DNA of 8,231 nucleotides from Alphaproteobacteria bacterium. GTDB lineage: Bacteria > Pseudomonadota > Alphaproteobacteria > Rhodobacterales > Rhodobacteraceae. Each line of letters begins with the position of its first letter. The stretch's first letter is position 1. The DNA lies in NCBI GenBank assembly GCA_030424705.1, contig JAUHWJ010000060.1, positions 1-8,231 on the forward strand. Reading direction: 5' to 3'. A program made the position numbers and the translations under genes. A model generated the notes under the pieces. That model did not search any database. It was not told the origin of the DNA and worked only from the letters and a program-made list of their open reading frames with translations. This document shows, in pieces, positions 1 through 5,845 of the stretch.

Positions 1-501
1 CGTATAGCGGTTGGCGAACTCCGGCGTGCGCGAATGATACTTGCCGACCGCCACGCGCCAGTCCCCCCCCTCCGCCTTCAGCTCGTTCAGGAAGCGGACG
101 GCGTAGGCGGCGTTGGCGGCGGGGTCGAACATCTCCTCGAAACTCTCGAAGGCCTCGCCGTGCCAGCGGAAGTTGATCTGGAAGCAGCCGATGTCGAAGG
201 AGCGCGCGCCGGCCTTGTGCCGCGCGCGCACGAAGGCGAGCGCCTCTTCCCGCGTATCGAACCAGAACCCCTCGCCCTCCATGTTCACGGTCCAGGGCCA
301 GGGGCGGAGCGCGCCTTCGAGCCGTCGCCCCGTCTCCGTCCGCGTCAGCGCGCGGAGAACCTCCAGGGGCGGGCCATCCCGGGCCGCCGCGACCGCCGAA
401 GCGTCGCAGATCGCGGCCGTCGCCGCCGCCGGGCTTTGCGCGGCGTCGGATACGGCGGGCGCCGCGAGAAGGAGCAGGGCGAGAAACGCGGCGCGCGGCA
501 A
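1..501 (-). CDS. Lytic transglycosylase-like protein (SltF-like), 3' end cut by window edge
   Basis: A secreted transglycosylase-fold protein, probably opening peptidoglycan so that the flagellar rod can pass; the role is inferred from the fold and from its place behind fliQ. The 167 visible residues start with a signal peptide (hydrophobic core FLALLLLAAPAV, residues 6-17, likely cleavage after about residue 20). TRTETGRR (53-60) carries the candidate catalytic Glu56, FDIGCFQINFRWHG (102-115) matches the family G-x-x-Q-I signature, and AVGKYHSRTPEFANRY (151-166) matches the C-terminal Tyr-containing motif. The start is TTG at 501: an AGGAGG ribosome site lies seven bases upstream, and the frame closes two codons before it at the fliQ stop, so no earlier start exists. 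It is the last visible gene of the flgB-flgC-fliE-fliQ operon. The Rhodobacter flagellar transglycosylase SltF is the closest known analogue; orthology is not proven. Confidence 0.85.
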   Translation of the reverse strand, partial: MPRAAFLALLLLAAPAVSDAAQSPAAATAAICDASAVAAARDGPPLEVLRALTRTETGRRLEGALRPWPWTVNMEGEGFWFDTREEALAFVRARHKAGARSFDIGCFQINFRWHGEAFESFEEMFDPAANAAYAVRFLNELKAEGGDWRVAVGKYHSRTPEFANRYT

Positions 502-504
502 GTG

Positions 505-771
505 TCAGCCTCCTGCGATGAGGGGGATCAGCGAGTCGCGCCAGAGCGAGACGATCGCTTCGCTCATGAAGCCCATGCTGATCCAGAACGTGACGGCGAC
601 GGCGGCGAGCTTCGGAACGAAGGTGAGGGTCATCTCCTGCACCGAAGTCAGCGCCTGGAAGAGACCGATCACGAGGCCGACGAGCAGAGAGATCAGGAGA
701 ATCGGCAGCGAGACGACGAAGGCGACCCAGAGCATCGCCCTCGTCAGGTCCATGATTTCGCCCGGGCTCAT
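505..771 (-). CDS. fliQ: Flagellar export-gate protein FliQ
   Basis: FliQ is a small inner-membrane protein of the FliPQR export gate of the flagellar type III secretion system. The product has 88 residues, matching the usual 89, with two hydrophobic helices: about residues 14-38 (LWVAFVVSLPILLISLLVGL onward) and about 52-72 (PKLAAVAVTFWISMGFM). The family motif ALTSVQEMTLTFVPKL joins them. The ATG at 771 was chosen because MSPGEIMDLTRAM aligns with the N-terminus of E. coli FliQ as I recall it. A longer open frame reaches position 951, but that part only overlaps fliE and is Arg/Ser/Pro-rich shadow coding. No good ribosome site precedes 771, so translation may depend on coupling to fliE, 25 bases upstream. 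The stop is three bases before the transglycosylase start. Confidence 0.95.
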   Translation of the reverse strand: MSPGEIMDLTRAMLWVAFVVSLPILLISLLVGLVIGLFQALTSVQEMTLTFVPKLAAVAVTFWISMGFMSEAIVSLWRDSLIPLIAGG

Positions 772-796
772 CGGAGCGCGCCCCCGCGGGGCCGGG

Positions 797-1099
797 TCAG
801 ACCGGCATCCGCAGGATTTCCTGGTAGCTTTCCACCACCCGGTCGCGGATCGAGATCGCGCTCTGCACCGCGAGTTCGGCGCTGGCGAGGGCGGTGACGA
901 CCGATTGCGGATCGGCCTTGCCGACCATGCCGGCCTTCGCCGTCTCCTCACCCTGGCGCAGGGTCTCGACGAAGCTCTGCGCCGCCTCCTGCGCCGTCTC
1001 GGCCATGCCGGGGCGCGCCTTCCGGTTCCCGTCTCCGGGGGCGAGCGCGCCCTGGACGTTCTGGTAGAGCCGGCTTGCGAGTGCTGAATTCACTTCCAT
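797..1099 (-). CDS. fliE: Flagellar MS-ring/rod adaptor FliE
   Basis: FliE joins the MS ring to the proximal rod and is an early substrate of the flagellar exporter. The product has 100 residues, close to the family's usual 100-110. The N-terminal third is variable; the conserved C-terminal part reads SVVTALASAELAVQSAISIR (66-85), ending in DRVVESYQEILRMPV (86-100), which is the FliE signature of helix plus terminal YQEI-RMPV. The ATG at 1099 follows an AAAGGGGA ribosome site eight to nine bases away. It lies third in the flgB-flgC-fliE-fliQ order, 49 bases after flgC. I see no truncation. Confidence 0.95.
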   Translation of the reverse strand: MEVNSALASRLYQNVQGALAPGDGNRKARPGMAETAQEAAQSFVETLRQGEETAKAGMVGKADPQSVVTALASAELAVQSAISIRDRVVESYQEILRMPV

Positions 1100-1140
1100 G
1101 ACGATCCCCTTTCTGGCGGATTATCGGGTTGCGGGCGGGT

Positions 1141-1160
1141 CTCCGCGGCTATCGGCGGAG
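1141..1160 (-). other. Inverted repeat around the flgC stop codon
   Basis: CTCCGC at 1141-1146 and GCGGAG at 1155-1160 form a perfect 6-bp stem with an 8-base loop that contains the flgC stop codon (1149-1151). No U-run follows. In RNA it could slow decay or tune readthrough from flgBC into fliE; this is inference, and GC-rich DNA yields such repeats by chance. Confidence 0.3.
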
Positions 1161-1541
1161 AAGTTCGAAGAGGGAGGAGAGCATCCGGCGGGACTGGTCG
1201 AACATCCGGAGGTTCGCCTCGTAGCTGCGCTGCGCCTCGCGGGCGTCCGCGATCTCGATCATCGACTGGACGTTGGAGCCGTCGTGATATCCTTCCGCGT
1301 CGGCCAGCGGATGCGCGGGGTCGTAGACGCGCTCCAGCGGGCTCTGGTCGAGCGAGACGCGGCGGGCGGCGACGGCGCGGGCGTCGTCCGATCCGTTCAC
1401 CATCGACTCGAAGCTCACCAGCTTGCGGCGAAAGCCCGGCGTGTCGGCGTTCGCGATGTTCTCCGAGACGATGCGGAGGCGCGTGGACTGCGCGTTCATC
1501 CCGCTCGCCGCGGCGGCCATGCCCTTCAGAAGATCGCTCAT
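1149..1541 (-). CDS. flgC: Flagellar proximal rod protein FlgC
   Basis: FlgC is a proximal rod subunit in the periplasmic drive shaft, exported by the flagellar secretion system without a cleaved signal. The product has 130 residues (usual 130-140). The N-terminal rod motif SENIANADTPGFRRK (26-40) is intact. YDPAHPLADAEGYH (73-86) matches the family's DP-HP-AD-GY block, and the C-terminal helix REAQRSYEANLRMF (101-114) carries the conserved SYEAN. The usual PNVN segment reads DGSNVQS, a mild departure. The ATG at 1541 is preceded by AAAGGAG with good spacing. It follows flgB by 19 bases. A 6-bp inverted repeat surrounds its stop codon (listed separately). Confidence 0.95.
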   Translation of the reverse strand: MSDLLKGMAAAASGMNAQSTRLRIVSENIANADTPGFRRKLVSFESMVNGSDDARAVAARRVSLDQSPLERVYDPAHPLADAEGYHDGSNVQSMIEIADAREAQRSYEANLRMFDQSRRMLSSLFELLRR

Positions 1542-1560
1542 TTCCGGCTCCTTTCAGGGT

Positions 1561-1989
1561 TCATCGTGCGCGGCCGATGGCCATGCGGATGAGGTCCATC
1601 GATTTCCGCAGGACGCCGAGCGCCATGTCATGATCGGCCTGCGCGCGCGCGCCGCGGACCATCTGGTCCTCGAGGCTCACGGTGTTGCCGTTGGGGGATG
1701 CCGCGTCGATCTTGGTGATGTCGTAGGCGGTCGCGGCGGCGCCGGCCGCTTCGAAGCCGGCATGGCCGGGCCGGCTCGCCGAGGGGGCGAAGGCCGCTGC
1801 GCGGAGCGCGTTCGGGCCCGCCGTCTCTGCGCCTGGGCCCCGATAGACTTCCGCGAAGGGCCGCACGTCCCGCGCCGCGAAGCCGGGCGTGTCCGCGTTG
1901 GCGACGTTTTGCGTGACAAGGCCCTGCCGCGTCGTCGCATGGGCGGCGAGGCTCTTGGCCATAGTGAGGATCGTCAGGTCGTTCGACAC
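1561..1989 (-). CDS. flgB: Flagellar proximal rod protein FlgB
   Basis: FlgB is a proximal rod subunit next to FliE and FlgC. The product has 142 residues (usual about 130-140). VTQNVANADTPGFAARDV (25-42) is the axial-protein N-terminal motif, and SPNGNTVSLEDQM (98-110) is the FlgB-specific GN-V-LE-M block, followed by the C-terminal helix LGVLRKSMDLIRMAIGR (124-140). An Ala/Gly/Pro-rich linker fills about residues 50-85. The start is GTG at 1989, with GGAG eight bases upstream; the nearby ATG at about 2003 is out of frame. It is first in the leftward operon, divergent from fliI. A sigma-28-like promoter is proposed just upstream. Confidence 0.94.
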   Translation of the reverse strand: MSNDLTILTMAKSLAAHATTRQGLVTQNVANADTPGFAARDVRPFAEVYRGPGAETAGPNALRAAAFAPSASRPGHAGFEAAGAAATAYDITKIDAASPNGNTVSLEDQMVRGARAQADHDMALGVLRKSMDLIRMAIGRAR

Positions 1990-2009
1990 GGAGAGTTCTC
2001 CATCCGCTT

Positions 2010-2036
2010 TCGAAACCGGGTCTTAAGGATCGAAAC
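2010..2036. repeat. Direct repeat TCGAAAC, 20-base period, in flgB/fliI spacer
   Basis: TCGAAAC occurs at 2010-2016 and again at 2030-2036, so the copies start 20 bases apart, close to two helical turns. The first copy overlaps the palindrome TTTCGAAA (2008-2015). The spacer separates two divergent flagellar transcripts, so a dimeric regulator bound on one face of the DNA is conceivable. This is inference from spacing alone. Confidence 0.3.
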
Positions 2037-2040
2037 TTTA
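2013..2040 (-). promoter_or_regulatory. Possible sigma-28-like promoter for flgB operon
   Basis: On the minus strand TAAAGTTT (2040-2033) equals the enterobacterial sigma-28 -35 consensus. Twelve bases later comes CCCGGTTT (2020-2013), sharing only four of eight positions with GCCGATAA. The spacing is one base over the usual 11. A start near 2005 would leave a short leader before the GTG at 1989. The -10 match is weak, and in relatives flgB operons can be controlled by sigma-54 or CtrA, for which I see no good site. Confidence 0.22.
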
Positions 2041-2049
2041 CAAGCGGTA

Positions 2050-2062
2050 ACCCGAAGCGGGT
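2050..2062. promoter_or_regulatory. Small palindrome upstream of fliI
   Basis: ACCCG (2050-2054) and CGGGT (2058-2062) form a perfect inverted repeat around AAG, ending 29 bases before the fliI start codon. It could be an operator half-site pair or a small hairpin in the fliI leader. It is short and could be chance. Confidence 0.25.
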
Positions 2063-2091
2063 GATTTCCGTCGAATTGAGGAGAGTTCGGA

Positions 2092-3411
2092 ATGGTCGAC
2101 GTGACGCATCTGGAGGCGGAGCTCGCCCGCGCCCCATCGCGCAGGAGATGCGGCCAGGTCGCGGCGGCGGGCGACGGCTCGATTCTGGTCACCGGCCTCG
2201 GCGCCGCGGCGCGGCTTGGCGACCGCATCCTGCTGGCGGAGCGCCCCGACTCGCCGGGACCGGGCGGGGAGATCGTCGGCCTGACGGCCGAGGGCGCGCG
2301 CGCGATGGTGCTCGGCGCCGGGGCGCCCGTCGCGCTCGGCGACCCGGTCTGGCTCGCGCCGGAGGAGCCGCCGCGGCCCGCCTCTTCATGGCTAGGCCGC
2401 GTGATCGACGCCTACGGCGCCCCGTTGGACGGGCGGCCCCTGACCGAGGGCAAGGTCGCGGCCCCGATTCGCCGCGCGCCCCCGCCGGCGGCGACCCGCG
2501 GCGGACTCGGGCCGCGGCTGGGGACCGGACTTTCGGTGTTCGACACGATCCTCCCCCTCGCGCGCGGGCAGCGAATCGGCGTCTTCGCCGGGTCCGGCGT
2601 TGGCAAGTCCCGCCTCCTCGCGGCGCTCGCGCGCGGCGTGGAGGCGGATGTCGTCGTATTCGGCCTGATCGGGGAGCGGGGGCGGGAGCTCAACGAGTTC
2701 ATCCATGAGGGGCTGGGGCCGGAGGGCCTGCGGCGTGCCGTGCTCGTCGTCGCGACCTCGGACGAATCGGCGCTCGCCCGCCGCCGCGCGGGCTGGACGG
2801 CGACCGCCGTGGCCGAGCATTTCCGCGACCAGGGCAAGCATGTGCTCCTCATCCTCGATTCGATCACCCGGTTCGCGGAGGCGCATCGCGAGATCGCGCT
2901 GACGGCGGGGGAGACGCCGAGCCTCCGCGCCTTCCCGCCCTCGACCGCCAACATGATCGCCGCGATGGCGGAGCGCGCCGGGCCCGCCGGGCGCCGCGCG
3001 GCGGACGGGGCGATCACGGCGATCTATTCCGTCCTCGTCGCCGGCTCCGACATGGACGAGCCGATCGCCGATATCACCCGCGGCGTTCTGGACGGCCATA
3101 TCGTGCTCGACCGCTCCATCGCGGAGCGCGGGCGGTTCCCTGCCATCGATGTCGGCCGATCCGTCTCCCGCGCCCTGCCGGCGGCGGCGAGCCCGGGCGA
3201 GAACGAGACGATTCTCGAGGTGCGCCGGCTCATCGGCGCATACGAGAAGGCGGAGCCGATGATCCAGACCGGGCTCTACCAGCCCGGCGCGGACGCGCTG
3301 CTCGACCGCGCGGTGAAGCTCTGGCCCGCGCTCGACGCCTTCGTCTCCGAGCCGAGCCCGAAGGGCGACGGCTTCGCGCGTCTCCGCGCCATTCTCGCGC
3401 AGGGGCGCTGA
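2092..3411 (+). CDS. fliI: Flagellar export ATPase FliI
   Basis: FliI is the cytoplasmic ATPase of the flagellar type III exporter, which helps unload chaperone-bound substrates at the FlhA/FlhB gate. The 439 residues (E. coli about 457) show a beta-barrel N-domain to about residue 95, then the AAA-type core. Walker A is AGSGVGKS (166-173), GERGRE (194-199) carries the catalytic Glu195, and Walker B is VLLILDS (251-257). The GDTPS-like FliI/SctN signature reads GETPSLRAFPPS (273-284), and GSDMDEPIADITRGVLDGHI (318-337) follows. These distinguish it from F1 beta and Rho. GAGGAG lies eight bases before the ATG at 2092. It is divergent from flgB. No fliJ follows, unlike in many bacteria; flagellin comes next after a 239-base gap. 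Confidence 0.96.
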   Translation: MVDVTHLEAELARAPSRRRCGQVAAAGDGSILVTGLGAAARLGDRILLAERPDSPGPGGEIVGLTAEGARAMVLGAGAPVALGDPVWLAPEEPPRPASSWLGRVIDAYGAPLDGRPLTEGKVAAPIRRAPPPAATRGGLGPRLGTGLSVFDTILPLARGQRIGVFAGSGVGKSRLLAALARGVEADVVVFGLIGERGRELNEFIHEGLGPEGLRRAVLVVATSDESALARRRAGWTATAVAEHFRDQGKHVLLILDSITRFAEAHREIALTAGETPSLRAFPPSTANMIAAMAERAGPAGRRAADGAITAIYSVLVAGSDMDEPIADITRGVLDGHIVLDRSIAERGRFPAIDVGRSVSRALPAAASPGENETILEVRRLIGAYEKAEPMIQTGLYQPGADALLDRAVKLWPALDAFVSEPSPKGDGFARLRAILAQGR

Positions 3412-3432
3412 GGGGAACCGCCGCGAAGCGTC

Positions 3433-3459
3433 TAAAAACCCTGCGAAAGTCTCCGCTCA
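3433..3459 (+). promoter_or_regulatory. Possible sigma-28-like promoter for flagellin
   Basis: TAAAAACC (3433-3440), exactly 11 bases, then TCCGCTCA (3452-3459) has the geometry of a sigma-28 flagellin promoter (TAAAGTTT-N11-GCCGATAA). TAAA and the CCG of the -10 match; the rest is degenerate. It is the best candidate I found between fliI and flagellin and would give a leader of about 180 bases holding the hairpins listed below. Confidence 0.3.
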
Positions 3460-3488
3460 TCCCCTTCCCCCCGCAAGGCTTTGTTAAG

Positions 3489-3511
3489 CGCCGCCCGGCA
3501 GAAGGGCGGCG
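3489..3511 (+). promoter_or_regulatory. Flagellin leader hairpin 1
   Basis: CGCCGCCC (3489-3496) and GGGCGGCG (3504-3511) form a perfect 8-bp stem with loop GGCAGAA. It follows TTGTTAAG and no U-run comes after it. It may be the first element of a structured flagellin leader, or a factor-independent pause after fliI. Confidence 0.45.
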
Positions 3512-3557
3512 GGGACAGGAAGGCCCCGGCCGACGGCGCCGAAGGCGACGATCCGGC

Positions 3558-3579
3558 GAGACGCCAGCAAGGGCGTTTC
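3558..3579 (+). promoter_or_regulatory. Flagellin leader hairpin 2
   Basis: GAGACGCC (3558-3565) pairs with GGCGTTTC (3572-3579): eight pairs including one G-U, loop AGCAAG. It lies midway in the proposed flagellin leader, three bases before hairpin 3. Confidence 0.4.
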
Positions 3580-3582
3580 ACC

Positions 3583-3600
3583 TCCGGGGCGAGACCCGGA
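3583..3600 (+). promoter_or_regulatory. Flagellin leader hairpin 3
   Basis: TCCGGG (3583-3588) pairs perfectly with CCCGGA (3595-3600) around loop GCGAGA. It sits between hairpins 2 and 4. Confidence 0.4.
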
Positions 3601-3610
3601 AGACGACATG

Positions 3611-3628
3611 GCGGCGGAAAATCGCCGC
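3611..3628 (+). promoter_or_regulatory. Flagellin leader hairpin 4, next to the ribosome site
   Basis: GCGGCG (3611-3616) pairs perfectly with CGCCGC (3623-3628) around an A-rich loop GAAAAT. It ends about ten bases before the flagellin AGGAGA ribosome site (3638-3643), so it could affect ribosome access. In Caulobacter, FlbT acts on the leader of the fljK flagellin mRNA; flbT is downstream here, which makes this leader a plausible target. Confidence 0.42.
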
Positions 3629-3650
3629 GACCGATGCAGGAGAGCTCAAG

Positions 3651-4928
3651 ATGAGCAGCATTCTCACGAACAACAGCGCGATGATCGCGCTGCAGACCCT
3701 GAACACCATCAACAAGAACCTCACGACCGTCTCCAAGGAGATCTCGACCGGCTTCAAGGTCGGCTCCGCGAAGGACAACGCGGCCGTCTTCGCCATCAGC
3801 CAGGTCATGCGCTCCGACGTGAAGGGCTTCGAGGCGATTTCCGAATCGCTCTCGCTCGGCCAGTCCACCGTCGCCGTCGCCTCCGACGCGGCGAAGGGCA
3901 TCGGCGACCTGCTGCTCGACATCAAGAAGAAGATCGTCACCGCGGGCGAGAACAACGTCGACCGCGCGAAGATCCAGGACGAGGTCTCCTCGCTCGTCAA
4001 CCAGGTGTCCAGCATCGCCTCGGCGGCGCAGTTCAACGGCCTCAACCTGCTGAGCAACGGCGACACCGTGGCCACCGGCGCAGCGGTGACGACGGCGAAC
4101 ATCGTCGCCAATGTCGGCTCGCAGGCCAACTCCGTCCTCGCCTCGCTCGACCGCGCCGCGGACCAGTCGGTCTCCACGGCCTCGATCACGGTCAACAAGC
4201 AGGACCTCACGAACCGCACCGCTGTCGCGGGCACGGGCACGGACCTAGCGGCGGCGGCCTTCACCGTTTCCGGCGCAGCGGCGGCGGCCCTCGGCTCCAC
4301 GGCCACGCTTACGGTCGTCGGCGACGTCGCCACGGCGGCTCGCGGCGGCAACCGCGTGCTGGCTGGCGACAGCTACACGATCGGCGGCCTGACGGGCGTG
4401 ACGGGCGCGGTGCGCTATGTGGCGCGCGACGGCGATTCGGTGAACGACATCGCCGCCGGCATCGCGGAGCGCATCAACCTGCAGGCGGCGGCGGACGGCA
4501 TCGCCCTGACGGCGTCCGTCTCCGGTGCGGCCATCACGCTGACGAACAACACCGGCGCGGCCGTGACGGCCACCAGCACGCTGACCACGGGCGGCACCAC
4601 CTCCGGCGGTCTCGAGACGCTCAGCCTGATCGACGTCTCGACGGAAGACGGGGCCACCGCGGCGCTCTCCGCCATCGAGGGCCTGATCCAGACCACGACC
4701 AACGCGCAGGCTGCGCTCGGCACGTCCGAGAGCCGCATCGAGATCCAGAACGAGTTCATGGGCGCCCTGATCGACAGCTTCAAGTCGGGCATCGGCTCCC
4801 TCGTGGACGCGAACATGGAAGAAGCCGCGGCGCGCCTCCAGGCGCTCCAGGTCCAGCAGCAGCTCGGCACCCAGGCGCTCTCGATCGCCAACCAGGCGCC
4901 GCAGTCCATCCTGGCGCTCTTCCGGTAA
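3651..4928 (+). CDS. fliC: Flagellin
   Basis: Flagellin is the subunit of the extracellular filament, exported unfolded through the flagellar exporter. The 425 residues show the conserved N-terminal D0/D1 helices: LTNNSAMIALQTLNTINKNL (5-24), STGFKVGSAKDNAAVFAIS (32-50) and QFNGLNLL (127-134). The C-terminal D1/D0 helices include ESRIEIQNEF (360-369) and LGTQALSIANQAPQSILALF (405-424). The middle, about 140-335, is Ala/Thr/Gly-rich and variable, with a block at 239-276 (GDSYTIGGLTG, then DGDSVNDIAAGIAERIN) resembling flagellin/hook IN-type segments. It has no cysteine or tryptophan, as is common in flagellins. AGGAGA lies seven bases before the ATG at 3651. Hairpins flank both ends, and flaF-flbT follow, suggesting post-transcriptional control. 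Type of flagellin system not determined. Confidence 0.96.
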   Translation: MSSILTNNSAMIALQTLNTINKNLTTVSKEISTGFKVGSAKDNAAVFAISQVMRSDVKGFEAISESLSLGQSTVAVASDAAKGIGDLLLDIKKKIVTAGENNVDRAKIQDEVSSLVNQVSSIASAAQFNGLNLLSNGDTVATGAAVTTANIVANVGSQANSVLASLDRAADQSVSTASITVNKQDLTNRTAVAGTGTDLAAAAFTVSGAAAAALGSTATLTVVGDVATAARGGNRVLAGDSYTIGGLTGVTGAVRYVARDGDSVNDIAAGIAERINLQAAADGIALTASVSGAAITLTNNTGAAVTATSTLTTGGTTSGGLETLSLIDVSTEDGATAALSAIEGLIQTTTNAQAALGTSESRIEIQNEFMGALIDSFKSGIGSLVDANMEEAAARLQALQVQQQLGTQALSIANQAPQSILALFR

Positions 4929-4937
4929 GGAGAGCCT

Positions 4938-4966
4938 GCCGGAGCCGGGTGGACCCCGGCTCCGGC
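4938..4966 (+). terminator. Strong hairpin after flagellin, possible terminator or attenuator
   Basis: GCCGGAGCCGGG (4938-4949) and CCCGGCTCCGGC (4955-4966) form a perfect 12-bp stem with a 5-base loop TGGAC, starting nine bases after the flagellin stop. What follows is CACTTCCTC rather than a clean U-run, so termination may be partial. It may also protect the abundant flagellin mRNA from 3' exonucleases and set lower expression of flaF-flbT. Confidence 0.65.
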
Positions 4967-4979
4967 CACTTCCTCGTCG

Positions 4980-4995
4980 CGCGGCCGAAGCCGCG
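4980..4995 (+). other. Second hairpin between flagellin and flaF
   Basis: CGCGGC (4980-4985) and GCCGCG (4990-4995) form a perfect 6-bp stem closed by a CGAA tetraloop, 13 bases after the strong hairpin. No U-run follows. Confidence 0.4.
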
Positions 4996-5006
4996 TATGA
5001 CACCGC

Positions 5007-5023
5007 CGCCGGCCCGACCGGCG
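5007..5023 (+). other. Third hairpin between flagellin and flaF
   Basis: CGCCGG (5007-5012) and CCGGCG (5018-5023) form a perfect 6-bp stem with loop CCCGA. It ends 19 bases before the flaF start codon, just ahead of the GAGGA ribosome site, so it may influence flaF translation. Confidence 0.4.
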
Positions 5024-5042
5024 CTCTTGCGAGGATACGCAT

Positions 5043-5435
5043 ATGACTTCCCACCACCGCGCTCAGGCTGGCTATGGCGACACGTCCCGCGCCGTGAACG
5101 CCCCGAGACAGATCGAATATCAGGCCTTCGCGCGCATCACGCATGGCCTCAGCGCCGCGATCGCCGCCGAAGGCCCTGGCGCCTTCCCCGCTCTCGCCGA
5201 GGCGATGCACCAGAACCTCCGGCTCTGGACCATTCTCGCCGGCGAAATGGCCGACCCGAACAACGGCCTCCCCGAAAAACTCCGCGCCCAGCTGCTCTCC
5301 CTCGCCCTCTTCACGCGGGAGCATACATCCCGCGTCCTCGCGAAAGAGGCGACCGCCGAGGCGCTCGTCGAGATCAACACCGCGATCATGCGCGGTCTCA
5401 GAGCCCAGAACGAGGCGGCGCTATGCCCGGCCTGA
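5043..5435 (+). CDS. flaF: Flagellar biosynthesis regulator FlaF
   Basis: FlaF is a small cytoplasmic protein that, in Caulobacter, works with FlbT in coupling flagellin synthesis to assembly and secretion. The 130 residues (family about 110-130) carry the recognisable opening GYGDTSRAVNAPRQIEYQAF (10-29), the helix FPALAEAMHQNLRLWTILAG (48-67) with the conserved N-x-xLW, then DPNNGLPEKLRAQLLSLALF (71-90) and a C-terminal helix ending EINTAIMRGL. It is mostly helical with no membrane segment. AGGA lies seven bases before the ATG at 5043. The last 13 bases overlap flbT in another frame, which indicates translational coupling. The direction of its effect in this organism is not visible from sequence. 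Confidence 0.94.
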   Translation: MTSHHRAQAGYGDTSRAVNAPRQIEYQAFARITHGLSAAIAAEGPGAFPALAEAMHQNLRLWTILAGEMADPNNGLPEKLRAQLLSLALFTREHTSRVLAKEATAEALVEINTAIMRGLRAQNEAALCPA

Positions 5436-5845
5436 TCCTCAAACTCGCACCCGGCGAGCGATTCGTCGCCAACGGCGTCGTCATCGAGAACGGGGACAGG
5501 CGCGCCCGGCTCAACATCCTGACGCCGGATTCCAACGTGCTGCGCCTCCGCGACGCGCTGCACCCCGACCAGGCGAACACGCCGGTCCGCCGCGTGCTCT
5601 ACATCGTCCAGCTCGCCCTGGCGGGCGAGGCCGACGTGACGGAGGCGAAGCGGCAGATCGTGACCGGGATCGAACAGCTCGGCTTCGTTTTCAACGACCC
5701 CGAGTCGCGCACGCGCCTCTCCCGCGCCGCGGAGGATGTCGCCCTCGAACGGTTCTATCCGGCGCTCCGCGCGCTCCGCGGGCTCCTGCCGCTCGAAGAA
5801 AAGCTCATGGCCTATGCGGCCGGGGCGGAGCCGAGGCCGCAATGA
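5423..5845 (+). CDS. flbT: Flagellin mRNA regulator FlbT
   Basis: FlbT is a small regulator that, in Caulobacter, acts on the flagellin mRNA leader to lower its stability or translation until the hook is complete; in some other alphaproteobacteria it acts positively. The 140 residues (family about 135-150) start with the typical LILKLAPGERFVANGVVIEN (4-23), then LNILTPDSNVLRLRDAL (30-46), RRVLYIVQLALAG (56-68), and the C-terminal YPALRALRGLLPLEEKLMAY (112-131). The ATG at 5423 overlaps flaF by 13 bases and has GAGG seven bases upstream inside flaF. Its stop overlaps the next start as ATGA (5842-5845). The structured region before flagellin is its obvious candidate target; that is inference. 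Confidence 0.95.
   Translation: MPGLILKLAPGERFVANGVVIENGDRRARLNILTPDSNVLRLRDALHPDQANTPVRRVLYIVQLALAGEADVTEAKRQIVTGIEQLGFVFNDPESRTRLSRAAEDVALERFYPALRALRGLLPLEEKLMAYAAGAEPRPQ

Noticed and set aside
772..951. N-terminal extension of fliQ to 148 residues
   Set aside because: The extra 60 residues overlap fliE and look like shadow coding; FliQ is normally about 89 residues and aligns from 771.
34..1087. Long plus-strand open frames opposite the transglycosylase, fliQ and fliE
   Set aside because: Low-complexity Arg/Ala/Pro-rich translations antisense to recognised flagellar genes; no family motifs.
1115..1156. Two sigma-28 -10-like words on the minus strand (CCCGATAA and GCCGATAG) between flgC and fliE
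   Set aside because: Each matches seven of eight positions, but neither has a TAAAG-type -35 at the right distance; treated as chance.
2392..3099. Antisense open frames of about 200-235 codons opposite fliI
   Set aside because: Shadow frames of a GC-rich gene; no motif, and fliI is unambiguous.
3608..5845. A 745-codon open frame beginning in the flagellin leader and running through flagellin and flaF
   Set aside because: Only its end is real, as it is in frame with flbT. The part over flagellin is Arg/Gly/His-rich, typical of an off-frame in GC-rich DNA, and flagellin in its own frame has full family motifs.
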